Shown here: positions 25,381 through 36,200 of the stretch, piece after piece
Layout of the letters: each line of letters starts with the position of its first letter
Position numbering within the stretch: the first letter of the stretch is position 1
Made by a program: the position numbers and the translations under genes
Notes under the pieces: generated by a model
What the model was told of the DNA's origin: nothing
Databases searched by the model: none
What the model saw: only the letters and a program-made list of their open reading frames with translations
NCBI GenBank assembly: GCA_014239955.1
Contig: JAAZXW010000019.1
Location: 117,298 to 172,579 of the forward strand
Length of the DNA: 55,282 nt
Direction: 5' to 3'
From: Methanobacteriota archaeon
Lineage (GTDB): Archaea > Thermoplasmatota > Poseidoniia > Poseidoniales > Thalassarchaeaceae

Positions 25381-26342
25381 GTGAAGCTCCTAGTGAAAAC
25401 AAGTGGAGTGATCTTGAGAAAATTGATGCTGATGGAATTAGCAGGATTATCAACGAAAAGAAGGTTTTGTTTCGTTCTTTCGAGGGGCAAATTAGGGAAT
25501 TGCAATCTGAGCGAAAGGAGCAGATTCACATTGTGAAGTCATTGAGATCAGCAATTGTTGGTTTTGAAAACTCTGGTTCGGGAAGGAAAAAGTTACTCGG
25601 AGAATTTCATGTTTCGAGAAAGGCGGCGCAACGACATAGAGAAATGAGGGATGCAATCAACAAATGCGTGCCGCCACCGTCAAAAATACTTGAAGAATGG
25701 TTGAATGAGACATACAGCTCTCTGACAATTATCGATAATGATTTGACTTCGGTTCCAATGCTCAATCCAGAGCTATCCGCATTCAGTCGGTTCTTTGAGA
25801 TTCAATCATCAATTAAGAAAAAGAGGGAAGCAGAGAATGCCCATTCTGGTTACATTTCCAAAGTTAGTGAAATGAGGAAGATTTCCACTAAATTAGATCA
25901 GAATAAGGAAGAGGCAGACAAGGTCGTATCGGAACTCAAAGACAGTGCAGAGATTGGAGGGGACAGAGTTAGCAGGAAAGAGATCAGTAGGGTTAGTAAA
26001 AGAATTTCTTCCATCGATATAAAAATTGAAACCCTGAAGGTTGATATAAAGAAAGAACGAAAGGAACTGAAGAGAATAGAGAAATTCTCTCGGATTTCAT
26101 CAGGTAGGGGGGGCGTTTCAAGCATAGAAGATATTCGAGGAATAGCCGCCAAGGGTGGATCTCTGAGCACTGAGGAGTTGGGCGCGTTGTTGGAGTCTGG
26201 TGGTTTTTCATCGATTTCCGAAACAAATAAGGATGTCAAGGAAAAGGCAACTGTTGGAGTCAACACTAGAAAGAAGATGAGAAGAATAGGCGTTTCTAGA
26301 AAAGGAAGTAGACAAGGAAGAGTTGCCAGCAGAAGAGAGTAA
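25377..26342 (+). CDS. Coiled-coil protein with basic C-terminal tail (COG1340-like), copy 3
   Basis: A 321-residue coiled-coil protein coupled by an ATGA overlap to copy 2. Heptad regions include FEGQIRELQSERKEQIH and IDIKIETLKVDIKKERKELK. Near residue 255 a segment EDIRGIAAKGGSLSTEELGA resembles the short C-terminal motif of COG1340 proteins (a helix, G-G/E-x-L-[ST]-x-x-E-L). The protein ends with a strongly basic tail, RRIGVSRKGSRQGRVASRR, nearly the same wording as the aMBF1 tail. No catalytic motif is visible. Binding to nucleic acid or ribosomes through the tail is an inference. Confidence 0.68.
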   Translation: MSEAPSENKWSDLEKIDADGISRIINEKKVLFRSFEGQIRELQSERKEQIHIVKSLRSAIVGFENSGSGRKKLLGEFHVSRKAAQRHREMRDAINKCVPPPSKILEEWLNETYSSLTIIDNDLTSVPMLNPELSAFSRFFEIQSSIKKKREAENAHSGYISKVSEMRKISTKLDQNKEEADKVVSELKDSAEIGGDRVSRKEISRVSKRISSIDIKIETLKVDIKKERKELKRIEKFSRISSGRGGVSSIEDIRGIAAKGGSLSTEELGALLESGGFSSISETNKDVKEKATVGVNTRKKMRRIGVSRKGSRQGRVASRRE

Positions 26343-26368
26343 CTACTTGGAAATTCGGTATCCCTTAA

Positions 26369-27265
26369 ATGGAAGCCCAAATTGGAAATGCCAGAGGGAC
26401 GTCGTTGGAGCTCAATCAATCGAATATTGGATCAGTTTTCGGGGCCAAAACTGAGTCAGTAAGCGATAAGCTAAATGATTTCAAAAACCGGCGTGACGAT
26501 CTCAACGTGAAAGTAAGGGGCCAGTTGGACAAGCGCAATGAAATCAACCGCCAGGTTAAGGAATTAATTGCCGAAGTTCAGAAACAGAAAATATTGCGGA
26601 ATGAGGCGAATAGCAAAGTAGCAGAATTAAGGAAGATCAGGCTCGAGAAGACGATCGAACTCAAAGAAATTAGAGCTAAGCTAAGAAGCTCTGCTGAGAA
26701 TAATGATCGTGACTCAGGTAAGAAGAGAAATGGAGGTAGCTCTCGGACAATCAGAGAGCAAATGAATAAACTAGAATGGCGCCATCAAACAGGTCAGATT
26801 GGCCCTAGCAAAGAGAAGGATTTCTTTTCAACGATGAAGAGATTGCAGGCCGAGTTCAAAAAACTAAAACAGGAAGAGGAAGCAAGTAGCTCCTCGGTTT
26901 TGAAGGAAGTTAAGCAGGCAGAGAAGAGGCAACAAAGAGCACATGACGCAGTTACCGATGCGTCGGAGAAATCAGAAGAGGCGCATTCCCTGATGATGGA
27001 GCTATCGAACGAAGTGGACAAACTCAGAGGGCTGGCAAATTCAGAACACCTTGGGCTAACAACGACAAAAGGCGATGCAGATAATTTACATAACAAATAC
27101 ATCATCTCCATCAGGTGTATCCATTCTATGCAAGATATTCTGAAGTTAACTGGGGCAAATAAGGAGCGAGAATCGGAGAGGGTGGATGTATCTGATCTAA
27201 TGTCGAGGTTGATGGAAGGGCAGACCCTCTCTGATGAGGACATGATGCTTCTTCAGAGGAATTAG
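26369..27265 (+). CDS. Coiled-coil protein, COG1340 type, copy 4
   Basis: A 298-residue protein that fits COG1340 best of the four: FKNRRDDLNVKVRGQLDKRN then EINRQVKELIAEVQKQK and ANSKVAELRKIR repeat the R-D-E-L-N-x-K-V-x-E-L rhythm of that family. A break (RTIREQMNKLEWRHQTG) precedes a second coil. The C-terminus VSDLMSRLMEGQTLSDEDMM matches the family's closing helix; there is no basic tail. The gene starts 26 bases after copy 3 on the same strand. Its last four bases overlap the convergent gene at 27262. The family is widespread in archaea but uncharacterised. Confidence 0.75.
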   Translation: MEAQIGNARGTSLELNQSNIGSVFGAKTESVSDKLNDFKNRRDDLNVKVRGQLDKRNEINRQVKELIAEVQKQKILRNEANSKVAELRKIRLEKTIELKEIRAKLRSSAENNDRDSGKKRNGGSSRTIREQMNKLEWRHQTGQIGPSKEKDFFSTMKRLQAEFKKLKQEEEASSSSVLKEVKQAEKRQQRAHDAVTDASEKSEEAHSLMMELSNEVDKLRGLANSEHLGLTTTKGDADNLHNKYIISIRCIHSMQDILKLTGANKERESERVDVSDLMSRLMEGQTLSDEDMMLLQRN

Positions 27266-28185
27266 TAATCGTAAAGACGGCCGTTCCTTCCATGCAAGAT
27301 CTTTTCGGTTTCTAAGTGGATAGCCCACCCTGGAATTAGTATCATGGCATGGCTGATATTTGCCCTATCGGAATTCAACGGCCATTTCTGGAGAAGCATG
27401 CTTCGAACAGAGCCCGAGAGTGTTGTCTCTCCGGATTTTCCCCTTCTCCTTTGCCCGATGACCTTAGCTAATTCTTCGTTGAGTCTGTCCTCAGTTAGCC
27501 AATTGTCACTCTGTGGCTCTATTGTTCTTAGAATCGGGGCCCTCTGAAGTTTCTGAACATCCTCCAATAATGCGATAGTTTGTGACCAAGGGTCCTCGAG
27601 AATCGTCCATTTACCCGATTCGCTTTCTCCATTAGGCCCTTGTAAATCCCCCAATACGGTCCATAGACGAGCGACCAGAAGTAGCGGTGAGAATGAAAAT
27701 CCATCCATACCTCGCTGAGTTGTCCAAGATTTGATCTCAATCAGTGGTTTCAACACTAGTGTTCCATCATTGTCTGGGCTGTGGCTAATCTGTTCGAAAT
27801 TACCTTGGATCTCTTCCTCCCTAGCAGTAGCAATCAAGTCACCGGAGAGTACAGCCCTCCCAATCCACAATGAAATCTCCTCAGGACCAAGTATCTGAAA
27901 ATAAAAAGAGTCTACGGAGTGGCAATCTGATTGAACTGGGCGCTCACTGAGAATGAGGTTTAATCCACTGGGGGCATCCATTCCAAACCTAATTATCTCG
28001 CTCCTAGTGATCGGTAAAATCCCAGCAGGAGCATGCCAAATGGAAACGCCATTGGAATGAATTTCTAAGTCTGGGATGGAAGCTGCCACCCCCATGGAAG
28101 TGAAACCGTGAGTGTCGTTTGCTAATTCATGATTTCTGAGGTTGACTGCTTTCGCCCTTAGGAGGTCTCGCAGCGCCCCTTCCAT
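27262..28185 (-). CDS. Hypothetical protein, about 307 residues
   Basis: I do not recognise this protein. With the ATG at 28185 (MEGALRDLLRAKAVN) it has 307 residues; a TTG at 28224 would add 13. It appears soluble and mixed alpha/beta with many short hydrophobic strands (SFYFQILGPEEISLWIG, SPLLLVARLWTVLGD) and a C-terminal part with EELAKVIGQRRRGKSG and HAMILIPGWAIHLE. There is no signal peptide or clear metal motif. An AT-rich element at about 28236-28248 may be its promoter. It lies directly downstream of the RNA polymerase operon on the same strand, after L30e, and converges on the coiled-coil operon. Confidence 0.55.
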   Translation of the reverse strand: MEGALRDLLRAKAVNLRNHELANDTHGFTSMGVAASIPDLEIHSNGVSIWHAPAGILPITRSEIIRFGMDAPSGLNLILSERPVQSDCHSVDSFYFQILGPEEISLWIGRAVLSGDLIATAREEEIQGNFEQISHSPDNDGTLVLKPLIEIKSWTTQRGMDGFSFSPLLLVARLWTVLGDLQGPNGESESGKWTILEDPWSQTIALLEDVQKLQRAPILRTIEPQSDNWLTEDRLNEELAKVIGQRRRGKSGETTLSGSVRSMLLQKWPLNSDRANISHAMILIPGWAIHLETEKILHGRNGRLYDY

Positions 28186-28253
28186 GGGTGCAGACCGAAG
28201 GACCTGTCTTTGAAGAGAACCCAAGATTTGGTTTCTCGGGCCTTATTATTGCG

Positions 28254-28550
28254 TCAAAGGTTCGGGGCGATTTGAAGCAAATCGCTCTGCCCTGGATCTA
28301 AAATGCAAAGTGAGCTTACTGGGAATGGTTTTCCGCAGGCTGCACCGAGTTGTCTGTTAACCATTGTAACTTGGTGAACTGGTACTGATGGGTGTGAATT
28401 CCTTAATTCATCGATGAAGGATTCCGGGCAATTAGCTGCAACGAGAACCATCTTCGCGCTCCCCTTGAAACATTCGGATGATGTCTGACGTTGTCCGAAA
28501 ACAATGTCTCCAGTATTTATTCCCTGCTTTAATTGTCTAGCAATGTCCAT
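28254..28550 (-). CDS. rpl30e: Ribosomal protein L30e
   Basis: A 98-residue protein of the L7Ae/L30e family, which binds kink-turn RNA. DIARQLKQGINTGDIVFGQR, the MVLVAANCPESFIDEL segment and VPVHQV are the conserved parts, followed by LGAACGKPFPVSSLCILD. It sits nine bases after rpoA'' and ends the RNA polymerase operon, the standard archaeal neighbourhood. The nusA, S12 and S7 genes that usually follow in other euryarchaea are not here, so the operon is shortened. Confidence 0.9.
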   Translation of the reverse strand: MDIARQLKQGINTGDIVFGQRQTSSECFKGSAKMVLVAANCPESFIDELRNSHPSVPVHQVTMVNRQLGAACGKPFPVSSLCILDPGQSDLLQIAPNL

Positions 28551-28559
28551 TCTCTCCCC

Positions 28560-30140
28560 TCAATTATTTTCATCGGGAATGTAGAACAACTCTACGCTCC
28601 CAGTTCCCAAAGCGACTGGTTGACCGACGATAATGTTCTCAGTTACGCCAGATAGCGAGTCCCTCTCGCCGATTACTCCGGCCTTCAAAAGATGGGTCAC
28701 AGTAACCTCGAATGCTGAACGGGCAAGGATTGAGTGCTTGGTTCCACTGACCCCATGCCGACCTATGGCTCTAACTTCGCCACCGGTTGTCATAACATCC
28801 GATACCATGATGAGGTGGCGAACATCTACATCCAGACCGGCCCCTTCCAGAGTGTCCCACGCTTCGTTAATTATGGCTTGACGGGCAGCTTCAATTCCCA
28901 AGTAGTCATGAATCTCGTTGATATTGTTAGTATATGTTCGTGACCGATCCACGCCATCGAACTCACTTACCTTTGCAAGGTTAGATCCTATAGTAGAGAT
29001 GTAGTACTCGCCGGTTTCCGACATTGGACCCTGCACGGTTGCCCTACTGATTCCAGGGAGGCCCTTCAAACGTAGTTTCTTGATCTTGTCTTCTAACTGA
29101 AGAAGCGCAGTGTAGGTAGGTGGGTCTGATGATAGATCTGCCAGATCTTCTTCCTTTGAAACGCCAGGGATAATTCTGAGCGACTTGGGGCGAACCTCGT
29201 TATCGGCTTGAACATAGAGTCTGAGTGCACGGGATAGTTTGTCTCTCACCTCGGCTCCGGTCATCTTCTTCAGACGCATATTGCTATTGTTCAATTGCAG
29301 GACAATGTTCCTCTGAGCCACATCAACATCAATCGTAGCAATGTCTATGGCCGTTGTTGTCTCGATTGAGGCTGCTAAATTCCTGACTAGTTTTTCATTG
29401 GTCCTTAGTGGCTTACCCTTGGAAGTATTCTCATCCATGTAAATTATCATAGTTGGTGTCTTGGGAACCTTTCTGGCGTCCACTATCTCGATAATCCTAG
29501 GAAGACCTTGGGTGACGTTGACAGTTGCTACACCTGCATAGTGGAAAGTACGCATTGTCATCTGTGTACCGGGTTCGCCAATTGATTGCGCTGTTGTTAT
29601 GCCAACGGCTTCGTGAGGTACTACCTTTGAATCGAGGTAGAACTTGTTTGCAGATTGAACGATCTTCTTTGCCTTTGCATTAGTCAGTTTCTTCTCGCCC
29701 CTGCTATGGAGGCCCTTGACTAGTTGGTCAATCATTTTTGGAGCCATGTTTGAGTCAATTTTTTCTGCAGCGTTATTTAGCTGAATGAACATCTCATCCT
29801 CGTAGTCTATGTCTCGGATAAGTTGCTCCATCTTGGTATCGTAGTCATAATCCTGCAAAGGAAGTGATCGAGTGGTTCTTCGCCGCCTAGAAACAGCTCT
29901 CCTTCTGACTATTGTCTTCTCTGAACCAGCAGAAGAGGCCCTGGAAGATTTGACAGAGCTGGCCATGACATCATAAATCCTCTGAGATGTCCCTGAGTCT
30001 ATACCGCAAATCTGGGCAATCTGGCCCGGTGAAAGTCCCTTTACGTCATCCCACTTACGATCGTCGGCAAGCTTGTGGGCGTACTCTTCCTCTATTCCGA
30101 GGTCCATCAATTTCTTCTTTGTTGCACTCTTAACGACCAT
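28560..30140 (-). CDS. rpoA2: RNA polymerase subunit A'' (Rpo1C) with N-terminal helix-hairpin-helix-like module
   Basis: A 526-residue C-terminal half of the largest RNAP subunit. Residues from about 100 are the normal A'' core: [32 protein letters not shown] and [13 protein letters not shown] (bridge-helix/trigger-loop region and clamp), then [17 protein letters not shown] near the C-terminus. Residues 1 to about 60 are extra: [20 protein letters not shown] through [13 protein letters not shown], the rhythm of a helix-hairpin-helix (HHH_5-like) domain. They are followed by an Arg-rich linker. The same module starts RNAP subunit H in this window. The ATG at 30140 overlaps the A' stop by one base (TGATG); a GTG one codon earlier is possible. 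Confidence 0.95.
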   Translation of the reverse strand: MVVKSATKKKLMDLGIEEEYAHKLADDRKWDDVKGLSPGQIAQICGIDSGTSQRIYDVMASSVKSSRASSAGSEKTIVRRRAVSRRRRTTRSLPLQDYDYDTKMEQLIRDIDYEDEMFIQLNNAAEKIDSNMAPKMIDQLVKGLHSRGEKKLTNAKAKKIVQSANKFYLDSKVVPHEAVGITTAQSIGEPGTQMTMRTFHYAGVATVNVTQGLPRIIEIVDARKVPKTPTMIIYMDENTSKGKPLRTNEKLVRNLAASIETTTAIDIATIDVDVAQRNIVLQLNNSNMRLKKMTGAEVRDKLSRALRLYVQADNEVRPKSLRIIPGVSKEEDLADLSSDPPTYTALLQLEDKIKKLRLKGLPGISRATVQGPMSETGEYYISTIGSNLAKVSEFDGVDRSRTYTNNINEIHDYLGIEAARQAIINEAWDTLEGAGLDVDVRHLIMVSDVMTTGGEVRAIGRHGVSGTKHSILARSAFEVTVTHLLKAGVIGERDSLSGVTENIIVGQPVALGTGSVELFYIPDENN

Positions 30141-33100
30141 CACTTAGCACCCCCTAAAGCGTCGTTGAGAACCTGATTTACATCGAACGGATCGCCTTTC
30201 CGGCTCCTAGCTGGATCAGTCCCATCTTCACCATATTCGAATTGGATGATACGGTTCGCAGTGTTCCTTACAGAGGCCATTTTGTCCTTTGAGACCTTTA
30301 GATCGTCCATTGCATTAATCAGTCTTCTTTGCATATAGCCAGACTTGCTTGTTCTTACCGCCGTATCGACTAGAGACTCCCTGCCCGAGACGGACAGCAT
30401 GAAGAACTCGGTTGGCTCTAGGCCTCTCTTGAAAGATGAAGAAACGAAGCCCTTCTCCTTGGACCCCTTGACCTTCCTTGGGAAGTGAGAGAGTACACGG
30501 TCTTGATATCCCCTCTCGAGCCTCTTTCCCCTGACCTTAGGCTGGCCAATTGATCCAGCCATCATGGCTAGATTGTCCATTGACCCACGGGCACCGGAAG
30601 TGGCCATCAAAACGGCTGAGTTATCTCCACCCAAATGTGCCTTCGCAACGTTGCCTGTTTCGCCCTTTGCAGTATCCAAAATTGTGAGAATGTTCTCCTC
30701 GAGAGTTTCATGAGGGGTTCTACCAGGCCTAGCCTCGTATTTCCTACCATCCTTGCCGAATTTCTCTAACTCGGAATCTACGTCGATGCTTGCCTTGGTG
30801 TTAATTTGCTCTATCTCTACCTTTGCCTCGGGGGGTAGGTCCTCATCATCGATTCCAGTTGTGAAACCCATGGATGTGCAAATAGCAATTGTCATCTTTG
30901 TCATCTTATTGATGAAATCTGCTCCCACATCAGTCCCGTGTGTCTGAACTACTGCATCCAGTAGACGTCCGTCTTCGGCCCCAATTCCTCTCTTGTCTAT
31001 TGATCCAGAAACGTCACCCGTAGAGTGAGCTACTTCGACGTCTTCTCCTGCACGATTCTTGAAGTTAAGACTGAATCCTCCGCTTACTAAAAGACTGAAG
31101 ATCTGATTACCAAGGAATCCCGCCTGCCCGTTCCTTTCAACGATTTCTGGAAGATCACCCTCCCATCCAATTGAACTCAGGACATCCATTGCTACATGCA
31201 TTGGAAGGAACGCCTCGCCATGGGTAAGAAGGTAGGCACCAGTGATGTGGTCGTGAATTCCACCGATTACGCTACCACCGTACCTAGGGGAAATGATATG
31301 CTCTTGGACCCTCATCAGAATTCTAGCCTCGGCTCTGGCTTCCTCGCTCTGTATTACGTGGAGATTCATCTCGTCTCCATCGAAATCTGCGTTATAGGGA
31401 GTACAATCTGCGAGATTGAATCTGAATGTTTTCCCTTCCATGACTCTGATTTCGTGCACAAGCATGGACATCCGATGGAGGGATGGTTGACGATTGAAGA
31501 TAGTCACATCTCCATCTATTAGGTGACGCTCCACTACAACTCCAGGACGGGGGTTTCCTTCCCTGTCATATGTGCTTAGCCTGTCTTCTGTTTCAGTGGG
31601 GTAGATGTTGCCGTGCTCGTCCTCGACCTCTGGGCTGCCACAGTGAGGGCATTTGACCTCTAGATGTTCTGGGAGGTACTCTTCCGGGTTATTTACCTCC
31701 CACTTCCACCGATAGTGTATAGCCGCACTAGGGTCATCTTCGGCCAATGGCTTACCATCTTCACCCTCTCCCCTAAGGTTCGAGAGTGTTCGCTCCAGAT
31801 GAACGCTCCATTCGGGAACCAATTCGTCTGTCATTGGATCTCTCCGCATTTGCTCTTTTAACACAAGTCCGGGAAGGAAATTTGGTGCAGGGAGGACGCC
31901 ATTCAAATCTGGCCTGTAACCCATGTATGGTTCCTCTTCACTACCTGAATGACAATCTGGGTTCAAGCATCTGAAACCCGCCCAGATGTACTTGGTTCGG
32001 TCAGTTATTCTTACTCTGAATCTGTCGCCCCTGATTATATAGTTCACACCTGGGTGAACGTCGGGACCCCGAAGTATCATCTGCCTCAGTTGTTCTCGGT
32101 TTCTGCTTGTAGCCCTGATGGGCACAGTTAGTTCCTTAGCAGTCTTTACGGGGACTCCCACTTCGTTGATTCCGAGATTTGGGTCGGGGCTGATTACTGT
32201 TCTGGCACAGAAGTTCACCCTCTTACCGGACAGGTTGCTCCTGAACCTGCCTTCTTTTCCCTTTAGCCTCTGGGAGAGAGTCTTGAGTGGCCGGCCAGAT
32301 CGGTGCCTTGCTGGTGGAATTCCGCTTGTCTGATTGTCGAAGTATGTTGTGCAGTGATACTGGAGAAGTTCCCAAAGATCTTCCACGATCAGTTGGGGTG
32401 CACCAGAGTCACGATTCTCACGAAGTCTCTGATTAATTCTGAGGACGTCTACCAGCTTGTGCGTCAAATCGTCTTCTGATCTGTCCCCACTCTCTAGTGT
32501 GATAGACGGGCGTACAGTTATTGGGGGGACTGGTAGGACCTTCATTATGGTCCATTCTGGCCTGCTGACATCCTTCTCCATCCCAACGAAGATAAGATGT
32601 TCGTCGGGTATCTTCTCAAGCCATTCTCTGATGTCTCTCGCATTCAACTTGTGCTCGCCCTTGTCGGTCTTCTTCTCTTTGAAGGTCGTAGGCTTATCCA
32701 GTACAATCTTGCCCTGTTCTGCTCCACAGTGCATGCATATTGCCCTCTTGGGCCCAGCGCAAAGATTCTCAACGTCCTTGATAATCTTCTTGAACTCTCT
32801 GCCGCCAACACCGTGCTTCAGAATAATATCGTTAACACGGTCCCTGTAGTAATCTTGTTCAGACTTCTCTGGGTCTATCGGGTGAGACTCAGGTGCATCC
32901 AGCAATAACGCCTTGCTGCATGAGTTGCAAGTAGTTTTCAAGCAAGTCTTGATCAGGCCGGTAAAGCCGATATGCATAACTGGAAGTTCAAGAGCTATGT
33001 GGCCAAAGTGACTGGGGCACTCCTCGTGCTTGTTGCCACAGGTTTCACACCTGATTCCGGGGTCTATGACGCCCATCTTTGGATCCATTAGGCCCTGTTT

Positions 33101-33241
33101 GAATGCGTGACCATCATCCTTGTAGGTATCAGCGGTCTTGACCTCGACGGAAGACATCTTCCGAATCTCATTAGGATCCATCAATGTGAATCTAATCGAG
33201 TCGATCCTCTTTGGTATCTTGGCTGCATCGCGGGCACTCAT
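30140..33241 (-). CDS. rpoA1: RNA polymerase subunit A' (Rpo1N)
   Basis: A 1033-residue N-terminal half of the largest RNAP subunit. The catalytic Mg-binding [12 protein letters not shown] is at about residues 618-629. The clamp zinc site [17 protein letters not shown] is at about 65-81, with further Cys pairs at about 105-108 and 169-172. [10 protein letters not shown] and [16 protein letters not shown] are canonical. Archaeal A' is usually about 870-910 residues. The excess lies mainly at about residues 416-567, between [12 protein letters not shown] and [10 protein letters not shown], where an insertion contains C-x4-C and C-x2-C (CPHCG) pairs that could bind zinc. The start overlaps the rpoB stop in an ATGA. 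Confidence 0.96.
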   Translation of the reverse strand: MSARDAAKIPKRIDSIRFTLMDPNEIRKMSSVEVKTADTYKDDGHAFKQGLMDPKMGVIDPGIRCETCGNKHEECPSHFGHIALELPVMHIGFTGLIKTCLKTTCNSCSKALLLDAPESHPIDPEKSEQDYYRDRVNDIILKHGVGGREFKKIIKDVENLCAGPKRAICMHCGAEQGKIVLDKPTTFKEKKTDKGEHKLNARDIREWLEKIPDEHLIFVGMEKDVSRPEWTIMKVLPVPPITVRPSITLESGDRSEDDLTHKLVDVLRINQRLRENRDSGAPQLIVEDLWELLQYHCTTYFDNQTSGIPPARHRSGRPLKTLSQRLKGKEGRFRSNLSGKRVNFCARTVISPDPNLGINEVGVPVKTAKELTVPIRATSRNREQLRQMILRGPDVHPGVNYIIRGDRFRVRITDRTKYIWAGFRCLNPDCHSGSEEEPYMGYRPDLNGVLPAPNFLPGLVLKEQMRRDPMTDELVPEWSVHLERTLSNLRGEGEDGKPLAEDDPSAAIHYRWKWEVNNPEEYLPEHLEVKCPHCGSPEVEDEHGNIYPTETEDRLSTYDREGNPRPGVVVERHLIDGDVTIFNRQPSLHRMSMLVHEIRVMEGKTFRFNLADCTPYNADFDGDEMNLHVIQSEEARAEARILMRVQEHIISPRYGGSVIGGIHDHITGAYLLTHGEAFLPMHVAMDVLSSIGWEGDLPEIVERNGQAGFLGNQIFSLLVSGGFSLNFKNRAGEDVEVAHSTGDVSGSIDKRGIGAEDGRLLDAVVQTHGTDVGADFINKMTKMTIAICTSMGFTTGIDDEDLPPEAKVEIEQINTKASIDVDSELEKFGKDGRKYEARPGRTPHETLEENILTILDTAKGETGNVAKAHLGGDNSAVLMATSGARGSMDNLAMMAGSIGQPKVRGKRLERGYQDRVLSHFPRKVKGSKEKGFVSSSFKRGLEPTEFFMLSVSGRESLVDTAVRTSKSGYMQRRLINAMDDLKVSKDKMASVRNTANRIIQFEYGEDGTDPARSRKGDPFDVNQVLNDALGGAK

Positions 33242-36200
33242 CTTCTATCCTCCAGTTCTAGTCTCATAGCCACTCCAAGACTCTTCATCTCATCCAAAAG
33301 CAACTTGAAGGCGTAAGATGTTTGGACCGAGTGGACATCGGATCTATCGCCGCACACGGGGCAGATAGTTGTCCTCCTCTTCCAGTCGTAATATGCAATA
33401 TGGCCACACCGAGGGGTGTTGCAGACCATGAGATTCCAACCATCCGACTCATCGAGTAGTCTGTCTTTGATTACCATCGATGCCCCATGGGAAATGAGGC
33501 AGTCCCTCTCCATTTCACCGAATCTGAGTCCGCCTTGTCGGGCCCTACCTTCAGTTGGCTGTCTAGTGAGGATCTGCACCCTACCCCTGCTTCGTGCGTG
33601 AAGTTTGCTGCTAACCAGGTGGTGCAGCCTCTGGTAGTAAATTACTCCGACGAATGTTTCGACTGGGAAGCTCTCGCCTGTTTCTCCGTTAATCATTGAC
33701 TCCCTGCCAGTGTGCCTGAGGCCGTTCCTAAGTAGGCCTGAACGAAGTGACTCCTCCTTCTCACCGGTGAATGCGGTGCCGTCAATCCGCCTTCCATCCA
33801 TTGCGCCGACCTTGCCACCTATCATCTCCAATACGTGAGCTACTGTCATCCTAGACGGGATGGCGTGAGGATTGATTAGGAGGTCTGGAATTACGCCGTC
33901 TTCCGTGAAAGGCATATCCTCCTGCTCCACTAGTCTTCCGATGATTCCCTTCTGGCCGTGGCGGCTAGCAAACTTGTCTCCAAGTTCGGGTATCTTGTTA
34001 GTTCGCAGCGTGATTCGCACTAGTCTGCCTGAATCTAGAGACTCAGTGACGAAGACATTGTCCACCCATCCCTGCTCCCCATGTCTGACCATCATCGATG
34101 ATTCTCTCCTCTCTTGGGCCTGTAGGAATGCGCCATGCGACTCCTCGAGGAATCTTGGTGGACTTGTCTTGCCGACAAGTATCCCCCTCCCTCCCTCTTG
34201 GCTGGTTAACTCTACTTCAGGGACAGGTAGTCCGTCTCTTTCTAAGTGGGAATATGAGTCCCACGATTTGAGTCCTTTTATCTCATCTAGGCCGGTTCCG
34301 GGTATCTCTATCTTCTCCTCTTGGCCTCCGGGGAATCTCTTGTTTTCTGCATTATATGTCCTGATGAATGCTGATCTACCGAGGGCCCTTTCCACTGAAG
34401 CCCTGTTCATTATCACGGCATCCTGCATGTTGTAACCGTGATGACTGACTATTGCTACGACGTAATTCTGCCCGCCTGGCCTCTGGTCGAATTTGGTTGA
34501 TGTCATTGCCCTAGTACCAACAATTGAACGCTGGGGATAATGCATCACGTGAGCACGTGTATCTGGCCTGAGGCGGAAGTTTGCACTGGCCACGCCGAGG
34601 CTCTGCTTTACCATCGCAGTTCCGCCCGTTACCCTGGGAGTTGAATTGTGCTCTGGATAGGGCACCAACGATGCGCAGACTCCCATTATCAACTGGGGGT
34701 CAATCTCTACGTGGGTGTAAACAAGGACGGTGTGGGCCTTCTTTTCCTTTCTCTTCAGAGCATCTATGTTTTCTTGGTAGTAGTTAAGTGGAACCTTGAA
34801 CTTCTCAATCTTCGTTCCACCATTAGGCATCTTGACTTCTGCGGAAATATGGGCATGGGAAATCCCATGCTCGCCCAAGTTGGTCCAATCCACCATTGCA
34901 GGATTAATTGGACGATTGTTCTTCGGGGAAAAGGATGGCAGGTCGAATGGCCGTGGGGCAATGAGAAGGTCTTCTTCCTCCTCTGCATCTACCCACTCAA
35001 CTACGCCTCCAGAAACTAGGTCGGAGAATGATATTTCTCCGGAACTTAGACCCTCGAGGTGCATCTTAGTAATCTGAAGGCTTCCGTGATCAATTATCAG
35101 AAGTGGCCGGAGCATTCTGCCCCTATCCGTATTGATGTAAACATCACGGTTCTCGAGATCGTGCCTGATGCTTACCTCTGGTCTAATCCTGCCAGAACGC
35201 CTCCTCCTCTTGAACTGGCTGACGAGCTTATGGGGCCTCTTGTGGAGGCCAAAAATATCTCCATTGACGTGAATACGCGAACCATCGGCCCAACCATCTG
35301 GGTTATCGTTGACTCCGGCTTCCTTGAGCAGTGCCTTGACATCGTTTTCGGGGACTTCCTCGGAGACGTCAATCATTTGTGCTGCATTCTTAACGAGTCC
35401 ACAGTTCTGACCTTCCGGAGTTTCGTTGGGGCAGAGTCTGCCCCATTGAGTCGGGTGTAAGTCTCTTGCCTCGAAGTGAGGTTGGCTCCTAACAAGTGGG
35501 CTTGTCACCCTCCTCATGTGCGAGAGTGCAGAAAGATATGTCGTCCTGTCAAGAAGCTGGCTCACTCCTGATCTCCCCCCAACCCAATTTCCTGTTGCTA
35601 GTGCGTGCATAATCTTAGTTGTCAAGACGTCTGGCCGCAGGCAAGAAGAGATTCTGAGCTCTCTCTTTCGATTATGGTGCCTCTCTAACTGATACTTCAG
35701 GTCCCTGGCAAGCTGCTGAAGGCTCACTCTGAAAAGGTCCTCAATGAGATCACCTGCCAGTCTAACACGCTTGTTTGCATAGTGGTCCTTATCGTTCGGA
35801 TCCTTGTTCTTTATTGCCATTTCAAGAACCTGTCTGGCGATACGCCCAAGGAAAATTGCTTTCTTCTCCCTGTTATCCGTGTTTTGTCCAAGGTGAGGGA
35901 GTAGTTCGTTGTCGAGCAGATTCTGTATTCTAGATTCTCGATACTCCTTCTGCTGGCCGGCTGCGAACTTCTTCTCAAGCCAAGCCAAAGCCTCTTCGGA
36001 CGTGTCAACGCCGTATTCCTCGTTATCTCTGACATCGTTTAGATTAGCTACTGTGTACTTCATTGCCTCTGGGGGTCCAGCAATAGATGCAAATATCTCT
36101 CTGTCGTTTTCCACCCCGAGAGCCCTCATAAGCAGAACCAGCGGAATAGGTGTCGTTCCAGCGCTTGGAATCTTGACCATCAGCATTCCATCCCTTCTCT

